From assembly GCF_030867095.1 (NCBI RefSeq), contig NC_081835.1, forward strand, positions 18,546,501 through 18,610,500: DNA of 64,000 nucleotides, in the 5' to 3' direction. Position 1 is the stretch's first letter; each line of letters starts with the position of its first letter. The notes under the pieces are model-generated. The model worked only from the letters and a program-made list of their open reading frames with translations. It had not been told where the DNA came from and made no database searches. Origin of the DNA: Alligator mississippiensis (taxonomy: Eukaryota > Chordata > Crocodylia > Alligatoridae). A program made the translations under genes and the position numbers. Below, in pieces: positions 45,175-57,644 of this stretch.

Positions 45175-46985
45175 GACAAGAGGACGGAGCTGGACTGTTC
45201 TCAGTGGCGACAGATGACAGAACAAGGAGATGATCATGATCAGCACCTTTTAAAAATGGGCCTCCCTGCTCCCTCAGACCTGAGAGAGAGGCGCAGAGGC
45301 CGGTGGGCAGCGCTCAGTGATCAAGCAGTGCAGGACCACCAACAAGCTGCTGCTGAGGGGAAAAGCGGCACTCTCTGAACTAGAAGCAAATAGCTGCATG
45401 GCTTGTCCTGGGCTTGGCAGTCTGCTGCGAGTTAAATGGATTGTGAACCGTTCAAATGCAAATGATTCAGGTTCTGCTGTACAGCCGAGGTCATACCGTG
45501 GCATCTAACTCTCACTGCCTGAGGATACTGGTTGGAAGGTGGGTCGCTAACACTACGTTAAACATGAACGGGATGATTGCAGACAGCCATCAGCAGCATT
45601 GTGCCTCGTCCTTTTGCAGGCAAAAGGGAAGGTCAAGTTTGATATTGTGGTAGTTAACAGTTTGTAACATGACTCATTCTCCCAGAAGAGACAAGCCTGA
45701 AAGACTATTCCTGAGTTCCCCAAATCACTGGGCCTGTGATGGTGCGGCAGGATGCGCTGATACAATGTGGAGATATCCCAATAAAGCACCAGCCCATTGA
45801 AGCAGGATGCCTCATGAAAGCATCACCTCCAAGGATGGAGAAACACACCAACTGGAGACCGTACTGCAGCCATTTCCAGTCCTCCGAGTGCCTTCGTTGC
45901 CAATGTATGCACGCGTGAGAGAGTGAAGGAACAAGGAAAATGCAATGAAGAAACAGGTGAAAATATGACCATTCCCATCCCCCCCCCACGCACACACGCA
46001 CACATGTCCAAGCAAGAATGTATAGGAATGTACACAGGCGTGAATACATACAAGAAAGCACATGTCCGTTCATGCAAGGCACATGCATGTGAACAGACTT
46101 ACACGGCACAGGCCGGGATTGGGGAAGGGTCTCATGCATGCACACAGGAACGCATTGCCTGCCACATGCACACAAGAGAGGCAGGGTTTCTTGGTGCCTT
46201 TCCCTGCTTACACCGCTCTGACCTGCCCACGGCTCTTGCTGATTGCAGCAGGGGCAGGGAAAGGCAGAGAACTCACCCGGGGGGGCATGATGGGAATTAC
46301 AAGAAACAGTGTCCTGCAGGGTCCCTGCGGAGTGAGAGAGGGAAGGGCAGCACCTGGGGGAAGAGGCCCTGCCTTTCCCCCCTTCCCCAGACAGGAGGGA
46401 TCCATGCCGGTGCCAACACAAGCTGCTGGATTTGGCGTACGAGTTCAGCTCTCAACGTTTTTTAGGAATAACGAGGGGGCGTGACGAGAAGAGAGGCGCA
46501 TCTGTGGGGTATGGGGAGTGCAAGGAAAACCCTGCAAAGAGTTTGTCACAGATGTCACGGCACATCTGCCCCTCTCCCTACCAGCACATCTGGTGCAGAT
46601 AGCATTCCTGGTGGTCACTCACAATACATTTGCTAAGGCATGAGGGGGCAGAGGGCAGGCTGGTCCCAAAAGAAATGACATGAGGCATCACATCACCCCC
46701 ACGGCTTTGCCCTCCCAGTCCCACACACACTTGGCTTCTAACTCTTTCCCCCTTGTAGATTATAAGTATTGTTCATGGGGGGTTTGGGCGGGAGGAAGAG
46801 GGAAAAACCACTGTAAAGGAAAAAAAGCCCTGCTTCACAAATTACTTCTAGTACCAAATGTCCCTTCTTATCAAGACTGGACGGGTATTCAATTTTCTCT
46901 TCAAACGCCTGCCTTCTGAAATGGTAATAGAATTTCAAATCTGGGGGAACAGGGAGCGACGGGGGAGGGGGGCGGGGGGACTGAA
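45175..46985. other. Non-coding stretch with CA/CG-rich part
   Basis: A C8-run followed by imperfect (CA)n lies at about 45978-46004, with ACACATG-rich sequence on to 46180. The 238-codon minus frame at 45705-46421 crosses this repeat and has no recognisable domain. No exon or transposon recognised. Confidence 0.5.
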
Positions 46986-46989
46986 TACG

Positions 46990-47260
46990 TGAGGATTAAC
47001 AATGAGCGCAAGAGACAAAGGGAGAAATTATACCAAAAAAATATAGTTGGAGTCTTTGTCGGAATTAATTAAATACAAATATAAAGAGAAAATTAACAGT
47101 CTCATGCTTAGGTTGGGGGGGAGTGGGGAGGGAGGGAGGGAAGGATATTTTCTGAGCTTAATTAACCTTTTTTTGCCAAGAACAATAAAAGGGAAAAGGG
47201 AAAAAATGAAAAGAGTAAAGAGCTCTAATTGTTTTGGCTTCTAGGAGATAATTAAGGAAG
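46990..47260. promoter_or_regulatory. AT-rich block, candidate conserved noncoding element
   Basis: AGGATTAACAATGAGCG (SOX-like ACAATG), CGGAATTAATTAAATAC, TGAGCTTAATTAACC, AAGAACAATAAAAGGG and GCTCTAATTG with GATAATTAAGG occur within 270 bases, together with purine-rich sequence. The mix of paired homeodomain and SOX-type words suggests a developmental enhancer. Confidence 0.4.
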
Positions 47261-47275
47261 CTGTCCTTGCCTTGT

Positions 47276-47380
47276 GTCTGTGTGCATTTGTGTGCGTGTG
47301 TATGTGTGCACGCGCATGTGCATGTGAGCCAGAGGTGCGCGTGTGGTCCCTGATTTGTGTGTGCGTGTCAGACTGTGTGC
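47276..47380 (+). repeat. Imperfect (GT)n, alternating purine-pyrimidine tract
   Basis: About 100 bases of GTGTG, GCGTGTGTATGTGTGCACGCGCATGTGCATGTG-type sequence. It is prone to Z-DNA. It is followed at once by TATAAATAG at 47382-47390. Confidence 0.8.
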
Positions 47381-47399
47381 ATATAAATAGCTCATTTGT

Positions 47400-49639
47400 T
47401 GCTCCTAATTGGTAGGTGGTTCAGGAGAAGCAGGGACAGCACCGGGATGAGAACAGGTCTCCCATAATAATTGGGGGCAGTGAGCAATGCTGAGGAGGGA
47501 AGGAGTGCCACTGTCAAAGGAAAAGGGGGTGAATTGCGGTGAGGAAGAGGAGAGAGTGTTGGGTGTTATCAGCTCCTCATTCCCTAAAACAACAGGGTGC
47601 TTGGGTGCCCAGGTGACTGGTGAAATGCAGCAGCTGTTCCCAGAAGTCAAAGGCCTCCCTGAGCCTCTTTGCTTGGAGGGGTCAGTATCTGCACCACGTG
47701 TGTTCAGATCCTCTGCTGGCTGGCTGGCAGCTTGGTACTAGCCATTGCCCCTCAGCCGGAGGAAGGAACCAGGGGCAGAGGCAAAGGGAAGGGAAATGCC
47801 AGGAGGAGGGACAGCTGGACTTTCTCTGATTGCATGTGTGACCTGGGATGAGATGCATAGGGGCCTGTGCACGCTAGGCCGTGTCAAGCAGCCAGCAGTG
47901 TATCCAGCCAGCTCTCCCTGGCACGCATGCTGCTGAGCTCAGTCCCAACCCCACACTGGCACCATGTTTGGGGGGGAATCACTGCAGGAGCTAGGCTAGA
48001 AAGCAGTCCCTTCCTTCCCCATCTGTGCTTCAAGGTTGCAATAGTTAAATGGGAATAACAATGGTGAAGTGTTAGGGCTGGTCAGAGAGATGCTGACCAA
48101 AACCCATATACTATGAACAAAGAAAAAGGAAAGCTCCCTGCAAACCCCAAGCTCTGCTTTCTGGCTAGCTCCACTTGCTTTGTAGGGCCATGCTTGGGAA
48201 GGCTGGTTAGCATAGGAGGTACATTGCTTTGGAAATTCATGTTGCTGTGTCTTACCTGTGAGACAGACATGGCCCAGACAGCTGCTGGGCAAGGGAACAC
48301 ATCGCCCCTGCTCTGCACACAAAGGTCGGGGACAGCATCGCAATGCGCAGTTCAGCACTGAGTTGCGAGACATTAAGCTGCAAGCAGCAATTGCAGCCTT
48401 TGAAGTCAGCAAAGTCTCTCCGCATCCCGGAGGCTCGAGGAGAAGCTGCCCCTCGCTTCGATGGGGGGACTGATCCCTCGGAGGTTCTCTCATGGTCTCA
48501 AGTGCCCAGATCCACACCCCCAGCCTGGTCCATCTCACCACGTTAGTCACCACCTCTGGGGACTGGTTTCGACAGCTTGCCTGGCATGACTAGCACAAGT
48601 GGCTGAACTCCAGATCCTTTGGGATCTACTTTCTACAGCCTTTCACCAGGAAGGGAACTGCCTGGATGCTAGGACTTCTATGGTGACATTTTCTCACCAC
48701 CATGTTTTCTGATACCCCAGGATGACGTGCCCAGGCCTGACATGGGACCAGACCTGGTCTCCTCATGCTATTTCAGGCCTTGGGGAGAGTGGAAAAACTG
48801 AGGAAAGCAAAGTTTGACGTGGTCACTGTTGCACTGAAGTCGCAGCAACAAGCCCCTCAAACGAACCCTTACGTATTATAGCACCTGGGTTTAGTCAGGA
48901 TGCCTGCACAGAGCTATTTGGGTTCACTCTGGATTCAGCAGCAGCAGAACCCAAACGCTGAAGGGAAAATGGAGATTAACAAATTGGGCGCTGATTGCTC
49001 TCTCACCACCTGGAGCTTTTGGAACAAGAGCCTGACAGGACATTGCAACAGGGACGGGTCCGGGGGTGGTGCAGTTTCACCCCCCTTTCATTCCTGCTCC
49101 ACCCAACCTTTAAAACCAAATGCCTTGGAAGGGCGTCAATTGACTTTATGGCTCACTGTCATCTCCCTGAATTCTGCTAATCCTTCTCCTCTCCACAAGT
49201 ATTAATGATCCCCTCTCCGTTTCACTGGTCTTGATGTTCCACTATTCAAACTATCCTTTCTTCTGCAATTTTGCTCTCTCCTAGCCATTCCTGGCAATGT
49301 CTCTCTTCTCTTTCGCAGCCCTACATACTGTTGTTAGCTCTAGCTAAGAGCCTGAGCTCAGGCCGAGTAGTATTAACTCAGGTGTCAAAATGACAGATAG
49401 CACAGTGTTGGAGGTACGGTCAAGATGTTCAAGCAGCCTCAATTTTGTTTTATAAATCTGAAGAAGACATGTACATGTAACTGGAATGACTACAGGACTA
49501 ATGGCACAATATCTTTTGACTATTTGACTCTGTTTTGACTACCTTGTGTTTTTTAAAACTTTATATATAATCCAGCAAAGTACTGCATAGTTCAGTAGTT
49601 AGACTGGTTTTTGCTTTGATCTCAAATTGAACAGCAGAA
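47400..49639. other. Non-coding stretch
   Basis: A 185-codon minus frame (47996-48553) has no domain. No transposon recognised until the hAT-like element. Confidence 0.5.
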
Positions 49640-49647
49640 GTAGGCCC
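49640..49647 (+). repeat. Target-site duplication, left copy (GTAGGCCC)
   Basis: Eight bases directly outside the left inverted end, repeated exactly at 49979-49986. Confidence 0.85.
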
Positions 49648-49978
49648 CAGGGCCAGATTAACCCTTTAATGGGCCCTACGCAAACAAACTCATGGGCCCC
49701 AGGCTGGTTGAGACCCCCCTCCCCACCCTGGGGCTGCCACCTGCAGGGAGCAGGGCTTGGAGCCACCTCTAGGAAGTAGCTGCCGTGGTGGCAAAACTGG
49801 TGGAGGGGAAGAAAAGAAAAGAAAAGAAAAGAAAAGAAAAGAAAAGAAAAGAAAAGAAAAGAAAAGGGGAGGCGGATGGGGCCATTTGCACCGCTACCAC
49901 AGAGGGAAGGACCGGGGGCCCCCCCAGATTGGGGCTCTAGGCATGTGCCTAGTTTGCCAATGCATTAATCCAGCCCTG
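49648..49978. mobile_element. 331-bp non-autonomous hAT-like element (MITE)
   Basis: The left end is CAGGGCCAGATTAA and the right end, on the reverse strand, is CAGGGCTGGATTAA: 12 of 14 bases agree. Exact 8-bp duplications GTAGGCCC flank it, and both the CAGGG termini and the 8-bp duplication length are characteristic of the hAT superfamily. The interior has no transposase frame, so it must have been moved in trans. It carries an (GAAAA)n array and GGGCCC-rich parts. The frame 49757-50170 that runs through it is spurious. Confidence 0.85.
49809..49866 (+). repeat. (GAAAA)n microsatellite, about 11 units
   Basis: Eleven uninterrupted GAAAA units at 49811-49865 inside the hAT-like element. Perfect repetition means recent expansion and probable length polymorphism. 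Confidence 0.95.
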
Positions 49979-49986
49979 GTAGGCCC
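49979..49986 (+). repeat. Target-site duplication, right copy (GTAGGCCC)
   Basis: Exact match to the left copy at 49640-49647. Confidence 0.85.
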
Positions 49987-49989
49987 CAA

Positions 49990-52090
49990 CATATTAGTAA
50001 AGGTTCTAGTTTCTCTTCCACTGGAGAAAAATGTGTGCGGTTTTATAAGGGATAATGCCCCACAGCATCTGCACGCCTCTTTTCAAAATCCTAGATCCGA
50101 CCATGATTGCAGTTCAGCTTCCAGCCCGCTGCTGTTCCTGGATAAACCCCAGCATGGTGCCCCTCTGTGACTACTAACAGCAGGCAGCAACCACGTACCA
50201 CAGCAACGGGCACTCGCAGGACCACGCTGTTGCTTGACCGCCAGCCACCGCATGCACCACGTCTGGCCATTTAGGGACATTGGAGGGGGCCTCCTAGGCC
50301 AGTGAGTCCAGTCTCCCGTGTTCACAGGCAGCCATGTACACCCACAACAACAGTACCAGGAGCACCCCATCATGTGCCAGAGATGAGAAAAAAGAGCCCT
50401 GCCAGACAGTCATTTCATTCCCACCAAGCACCCTGCCCGTCACTGTGTTAGAGGGGAGGGGGCAGAAGCTGACCAAGAAGAAGAAAGTCCAAGCGCAGGC
50501 CTAAAGTTACAGAGGAGGAACCCCAGCATGAAGCAGCAGCCCCCAGGGATCCAGCCTAGGTGGAGCACTTGCGGTAGACATTCAGCATTAGGAAGAGGAC
50601 GAGGGGAGACCAGAGCTGCGTGCTGTACCCTCTGCCTCTGCAGCCAGCTCAGCTCAGCTCAAGGTGAGGCCGTGGCACACCCAGCCTGCCCCAGAAGGAG
50701 CTGCTGTTGTGCGGGCAGCAGACTCCTTGACTGAGGAAAGCGCTGTCAGTTTTCCCTTCCCTTCCCGGTGTACATGACAGGCAGAGCGAAATCACACACA
50801 ACAATCCCCAGCTGTGTGGGAGTGTTTTGACAATAGAGCTCCTGCTCCGTTCCCCCTTCCAGGAGGGCTGCAAGGTTGCAATCTGGCTGGTGGCGGTAGG
50901 TTTTTCCAGCGTCTCCTCTTGGTTCCTGTGGAGCTGCCGAGGCACCGTCCCCTCCGCCTCACCGCCGTTCACACCCCTGCCTGGCTCCAGTCCAAGCCCC
51001 GATGCGGCAGCCGCGAAGAACTTCCTCCTGCTGGCATCGGTGACGAACGAGCACTGCTACCATGTCACGCTCTCCCTCCTCCCCTGCTACCTCCACACAC
51101 CAGTGCTCTCTCCCTCCAGCCCTTCCCTCTCTTGGCGTCCTGCCTGCTGCCTTGGTTTCCCAGAGGCTTGGAGCCATCGCCTACATCTTGCCCATTGAAC
51201 CCTCTCTCCTTCATTTGGGTCTCATTCCCCTCACCATGAAGCCTCTCCCCACCGAAACACCTTCCCATGGTCTTTTCTGCCTCCCTGCCAGCTCCATCCA
51301 CCGAAGCGCTCAGCACCTGCATCTCCTACGGGACGAGACAGGAAGCAATTCAGTTCTGTGACCACTCGGGATCCCCAGCGCACAGGGAGATGGGCAAAGT
51401 GCCTCATTGTACTGAAGCGTAGCCCCCCAATTAACACCCAAAACACTAGACTGAACCTCTCATCCCTCTTCCTTGCTATTGCTTAGTCCATGGCTTCCCC
51501 TGCCCTACCCTCTGGCTGAGATAGGAAGACAAGGATGACAAATGTCCTTCTTCTGAAGGTCTCTTGGTACCGATCATTTTTAAAGGCTCTGGAGATCCTA
51601 TATCTACACAGGCCCTTGGGAGTCGCATGGCTGACAGGCTGGGGAGCGTTATCACCAGTCACAGGGTTACCAGTATCTCCTTCCAGGTCATCACCCCATC
51701 CTCACTTAGCCCCTCTCTACTCTCAGCCCTGACCCACACAATTTCCTTACAGACATTCATTAAGACAACTGCACCATGCCAACAGAGTGTCCCGGTGAGG
51801 AAAAGTACATGTCCCCCTAGCCCCTGGCCAAACCAAGGATTGCATGGATCAGACGGACTGAGCTCCCCTCGTTCCTAATACAGGCCAGGGTTCAGGCACG
51901 CAGGGGCAGAGCGCTGCCTTTGGGAGTCTGCCCAGCCATGGCCTAGGCTGAGATCACACTGTGGATAAACAGACTGAGTTAATTGGCTACCTTTCAGTGG
52001 CTGGTTTAGATAAATCAGAGTACTGCACACTTAAAGGAGCAACATGTATCTGTAGGATACTAAAATGTTTCTTAATAGACCCTCAGCAAT
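49990..52090. other. Non-coding stretch
   Basis: No exon, RNA gene or repeat family recognised. Confidence 0.5.
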
Positions 52091-52093
52091 CAC

Positions 52094-52565
52094 AAAATCA
52101 TAGACAAATACGCTTGGAGGGGACTCCCGGAGGCCACCTAGTCCAATACCCTGCTCAAAGCAAGACCAGCCCCAACTAGATCATCCCAGCCAAGGCTTTG
52201 TCTAGCCGGGTCTTAAAAGCCTCCAAGGATGGAGAGCCCACAGCCTTTCTTGGTAACCTGTTCCAATGCTTACAACTGTCGGGGTGAGACAGTTTTTCCT
52301 AATATCTAACCTCAGCTTCCCTTGCTGCAACTTGAGCCCATTGCTCCTTGTTCTGTCATCTGTCACCACGGAGAACAGTCCAGCTCCATCCTCTTTCAAG
52401 CCCCCCTTCAGGTAGTTGAAGGCTGCTATTCCAACCCCCTGCCCCGCTCAGTCTTCTCTCCTCCAGACTACACAAGTCCAGTTCCTTCAGCCACTCCTGA
52501 GAAGTCATGTTTCCCAAATCCCTAACCATTTTCATTGCCTTCCACTGAACTCTCCAATTTGAGAG
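52094..52565 (-). mobile_element. CR1 LINE 3' fragment
   Basis: Read on the minus strand, the sequence gives the CR1 C-terminal peptide with '[19 protein letters not shown]', then 3' UTR ending in the TCTATGATTTT-type tail at 52094-52104. On the plus strand the recognisable words are GGGACTCCCGGAGGCCACCT, TAGTCCAATACCCTGCTCAA and CCTTTCTTGGTAACCTGTTCC. It belongs to a different, older CR1 subfamily than the 23-28 kb copies, with many frame breaks. About 470 bases remain. Confidence 0.85.
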
Positions 52566-52569
52566 TCAT

Positions 52570-55500
52570 TTGCAGTCAGGACACTGAAACGTCCTGGAGC
52601 CTTGACATGTGCTGTCTCTCACTGGGCAACAAAGAGCAAACAGTCCCTTTTACTTTCATTCTCTTTTCCCCATCCCAGCTTGGTGAATTCATCCTCCCTT
52701 GGCTTCCCCAGATAAGAAATTTCCCCTTAACCACTGAACTCAGCGGGACTGATGCAAAGCTCCTGAGGACTTTATGTTCAAGCCCCTGGTAGCTCCTGGT
52801 GCTACGCCACAGTACATAGCCAGGCAATGAGACCCCTGAAACGGACCCCAAGCATACATCCGCCAAACTCGCATGCAAGTGCATTGCACTGCACCCCTGA
52901 CTTTTCCCTAAGGAGCTCAAGGCTTCTTGAAGCCTTGTTGATCATTCTCAAGTTTAGGGCTACAAATGCTCCTCTTTAAACTTTAAGACTCTAATGAATG
53001 TGTGCAAAGCCACTATCTCCCTCATCTCATCCAGTTCAGAGAACAATTCTTGCTACAGCTAGATTGTGTCTGGCCCACTGATCCATTCAAATGCTGGTCA
53101 AATGGATTAGAGAGAAAGCCCTGTGAAAAACCTCATTGCTTAGAGGAAGGATAGACACAGCAGGGGAAGTTTTGCAGGCAGGGCTGGCTCTGCTTAGTGG
53201 CTTCTGCTGTAGAACCCAGGGGGGAATGCATTACTCATGGAAAGGGAGCATATAGAGGATGCTGTTCATCTACACATGAGAGTGCATGGATCAAGCTATG
53301 CTAACCTACCTTAGCTCAGGGGAACAAGCACATGGACCTATGGGTCATGCTGTAGCTAACACCTGGTGACTAACTGGTAAGAAAACCTTGATTTAAGAAA
53401 GTCCAGGACCAAAAGACAAGATTATTCTTGAGTTCCCACAGAAAGTCATGCTTGGTCTGTTTGAACTGCAAACTTGGAGTACTCTAGCAAAATACACAGG
53501 GAACACACAGTACATTGAGTAACCAACGTTTGCAATTTATTTCAATCCAGTTATATAAATTAGTGCCATAAATCCCCAACATGAATGTCAAATTATGTAT
53601 GTAACTGTAACAGAGCTCAATACCAGGTCAGGTAGGGGAACTAACTCAGACCAAACTCTGGATTTTACAAATGAATGGACCATTTGATAGCTACATTTGT
53701 AAAAAACTCAAGCTTGAAAGTTTATGAGATAAAAACTAACATAAAAGTTTCCTGGGGAGACTTTAACTCTGGGGGAAGATCCTTGGGCCCTGCCTTCTTC
53801 CAGTATTTGCTCAACTCTGCACACTGCAGACCTAGACACCTGGGGACTGCACAGCTGGTGCTATGCTGAGTGTGATGATTCCTTGGAAGCTCACATGGCA
53901 GGGGCAGAAGCTACATCAGCCTGCTCCAAAAGCTCCAGTGTCTTTAGGAGCTGCATCAAAGGAACGTGTCCATCCGTTGGTAGCAGCATGTGACACCACT
54001 GATGACACAGTTGAGCAGTTCTTGCTCCATCACGTCAAGGCAATATAGACACACCTGTATACAGAAAAGCAAGTCATGTAGTAAATTATCACTCAGTTTG
54101 ACACCCTCACCTGCCACTACTTAACAGTCCAAGTCCTCAAGACTCACCCTAGAACCAGAAGAACCCTCAGATGACTTGGTTTCTCCCCCAGAATTAACTA
54201 GTCAGAGAAAAAAAAAATCTACCTTTTTCATTCTCACTGATTTCATTTCCTTGAACTCTTCCTCCCAAAATTTCTCCTGGCTGGGACCCAGGATGGGCAA
54301 GATGCCAGACCAGCAAAAACCTTCTAGAACTACAGCTGCCACAGGCTGAGGTTGTGACACTGAAGCCCTGTAAGACTAGAACGGGGGCCTGCTCCACTAC
54401 AAAAGGGAGTTTTCCAGCCCCCAGTGGGAAGCAGGAGTCACTTCCAGCCCCCAAACACCCCAAAATGCAAGTAACAGCCTTTAGAGGCAGTAACTTTTCT
54501 TTTGCAGAGCAGGGGAATGAGAGGTACAAAAGTTCAAAAGACATTGAGTTCCTGGGAATATCAGTACTGTGATAAAGCCAAGGCCACCCGGGACCAGGCT
54601 GGCAGGATACTGTAAGATTACTCAGAAATTCAATGCAGAAGAGAAACTTAAATTCTCCCACTTGTTGCTCACCTACCATGTAGACTAAAGGAGAATCGCT
54701 AACCGCTGCCAGCAGTTTAAGGCCTATGACATACAGTGGAGCGGTTCTGATGCTGCCCAGTGCAGGGCAACAGGGTGCATGCTGCAAAGTTCACCGCAGT
54801 ATGCTGTGCCCTGCCACTGCAGAGTGCACTATTTAACTAGCCTCGCTTTGGGAATAGGGTTGCTAACATTACTGATGCTGAAGTAACTGTGCTAAAAAGG
54901 AAGTTAGCTAAAGCCAGCCACCTTGGCTTCAGCTCCCATAGAAAACAGGGAGAGAGGAAATTCACGCATGCCGATTGGAGAGGGGCAAAAATGCTATTTC
55001 CAACCTCTGAGAGAATCAGCTGCAAGCAATGGGGCTGTTTAGAAACTGACTCAGCCCATGTGCCTTTAATAGGAAGCACAAGGCAATTAGGTACAGAGCT
55101 GCTGACCCCTGTGAAGCAACTTCTATTATCTCTGCTATCCAGGTAAGAGATCATTTTTAAAAATAGCTTTGAGGGAGTGAGATGAGTGCGGAGCACAGCC
55201 AAAGCAGGCCTGTGGACTGCAGCAAGCAGGGGAAAAGTAACACATTCAGCTCACTGCATGACCAAAGTCCTGCCAGCTGTCAGGAGCACCAAGCCAGAAG
55301 CCCGACGATCCCTTCAAGCTGAGGCTCTCTCAAAGGGCACTGGGCCAGGGGGATTCCTCGTTATTTTTAAAACCTGATTTTCCTCCTGCCTTGGAAGGAT
55401 TCCCTCAAAAGGTGAAAACAGAAACCCCTCTGAGAAGATAACGCTTTCTTCTACTGTTACCAGCAGGAACGGTGTTGCACTGTGGTTTATCAGTGCACAG

Positions 55501-57140
55501 CTATGCACACAGGCTTGCTATTGCCAGGTTTTCACTGCACTGTGATGTATCCGTGCCACTCTCCAGCTCAGGTCTGGGCTGTTTAAACAGTGCTGACACA
55601 CTGAGCTCCAGCCCTACGCACGGTGGCTGAAGAGAGGTGGAGTCTGGAGTACTGTGACCTTGAACTGGTTTACCTTCAGTTGCTTATTCACAGGCATCCT
55701 AAGCAATCCCACAATGCACAGCAGCAAGGCAAGCACTTGTAGACAGACTTCACCAAGCCATATAAATTGGCTTTGAACAGTGGAGGACTCGCAGGGTCCC
55801 ATTTCACCATGTAACAGAGCCTGTTTCCCGGCAGACGGTGGATTCTAGTAGGTTTTCCTGTTGCTTTACTGCGAGCGGTGGTCACCAGGCTCCCAAGAGC
55901 AGCCCATCTTGGCTCCCTAGTCATGGGTGTTAGAAACCGCTTGGTCCCATCTTTGCTTTGTGACATGAGCAGGCCCACGCTCCCAGCAGCCCTCGTTCCA
56001 CGTCCCAGTCTCTCCTGCCCCGAGACCAGGCTCCTGCAGTACGCTCTGCTTCAGGCTGATCCTGACCCAGGAGCTGGAGACAGCCCAGAGTGAAACGCGT
56101 CACTTTAGCAAGACGAGCTTTCCACAGGGAGCACAGAGCACCGGTGCACAGAGCGCTGCCCTGGCTATCTTTCAAGAGGACTACAATGGGCTTTTGTGCT
56201 ATAAAGGACTTCTGTCCTACCTCTTCAGAAGAAGGCTGTGTCCCTTCCCAGGGCACAAGCCCAAATGCTCTTGATAGAAAAGAGTGGAGACTGCTGGCAG
56301 CATGTTCTTCAGGAGACATCCTGGATCATCCCGTCTCTCCCCTGCTGCTTTGGCCAGCGGTCAACTGAAAGCCCCTTCACTACTGCACAGCTCATCACTC
56401 ATGGGCGCTTGGGGAGGCTGCTGGCTGGAGCTGCTGACTGGCACAGAGGACTCCAAGCAGGACTGGTTGGGATGCTGTGGGCAGAAGTCTTCGGTTTAAG
56501 CAGCTAAACTGCGTGACCGTGAATGTGGCACTTGTAGATGGTGCCCCAAGTTATACACCTGGCACTTAATGGGAGATAAAACCAACAGGCAATGTTTTTT
56601 TGCAGCAGCTTCCACTTCGTGATCCCACAGCACTTTCCAAGAATGTCAATTAACTGCATGACAACTGTCTGTGTAGGCATTTCCACCACGCTCAGTGACA
56701 GAGCAAGAACCATGTCCCCTAAGCACCATGTCTTAGGCACTAGCGTCTTAGATCACATGTACCCCAAAATGATCCTTGCCCACTAGTCATCCTGCAACCT
56801 TCTCACCACCTTCCACTCTGCTCCCTCCCACAGAAGCAATCCTCACGCTCAGGGGCTTGCCTCACCAGAGACACTGCTTGCCGTTGTGGAGCAGTGCCTG
56901 GGGAACAGGCCCAATCTCACAGCGGAAGGCAGCTTTGGAAGCCTGCAGTGGTTACAGCAGCCAATTTCAGTCCATGTGCAAGACTGTCCTCACAGATGCA
57001 CAGCACTGATCTGCTTAATCCAATAAACTGCAATCCAAGGCTGCTATTGTTAGCTGGCAATGGCCAACTGGAAGCTAAGGAGTAGAGAGTTCACAAGACA
57101 GCCAAATCCAACACAAAACAGGCTGGCAAAACAAAAATTA
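52570..57140. other. Non-coding stretch of 4.6 kb
   Basis: No exon, RNA gene or repeat family recognised. The 197-codon minus frame at 54194-54787 has a plausible length but no domain, no conserved cysteine pattern, and no splice context that I can defend. It is treated as chance. Confidence 0.45.
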
Positions 57141-57149
57141 GTAAATAAG

Positions 57150-57640
57150 GATTAAGGGGAATATCAAGGCTCTTTCATTGAAGCAGCCCGTAAAGCGCCA
57201 TTTCTCTGCCTTCCATGAGCTTTTATTTCAGCTGATCTGATTTAAGGTAAATCCTGAACTGGCATTCCCCTTCTGGCTCTCTGGGAATCACGGGGCTCGG
57301 CTGCAGTCACCAGCCTGGATTTCTTCAGGAGTTTAACGTGCCGCTCAAGATGACTAAAAGAATTAATTTGTTAGAAACTCCACGCAAACATGTTGCATTA
57401 TCAGATGGCAGAGAGTCAAGCTTTTCCCTTGGCTCGTCCCCTCCGATGGGGAGTATGTGATGGCCCTGGCAGAGCTCCTGTTTACTTGTTTTACGATGGT
57501 TGTAACAAGGAGCCCATTAAATTAATAGCTGTGCTTTATTTTTAATGCTATGTTTAGCTAATCCTGCCTTGGAGTAGCACTCCCCATCCATATACAATAA
57601 AACCAAACACGATATTATGATGTGTTGGATTATGGAGGCG
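57150..57640. promoter_or_regulatory. AT-rich block, candidate conserved noncoding element
   Basis: GTAAATAAGGATTAAGG, AAGAATTAATTTGTTAG, CCCATTAAATTAATAGC, CTTTATTTTTAATGC, TGTTTAGCTAATCC and ACGATATTATGATG lie in a 490-base island. There is also a GCTGATCTGATTTAAGG word. No repeat family matches. Length and motif density make it, with the 18.4 kb block, one of the two best enhancer candidates in the window. Confidence 0.45.
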
Positions 57641-57644
57641 ACTG

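Noticed and set aside
45705-46421. 238-codon minus-strand open frame
   Set aside because: Crosses a (CA)n/(C)n repeat, giving a cysteine/valine/histidine-rich artefact.
54194-54787. 197-codon minus-strand open frame
   Set aside because: Rich in leucine, cysteine and serine but with no motif or signal I can name; overlaps AT/GC-mixed unique DNA with no promoter or homologous peptide known to me.
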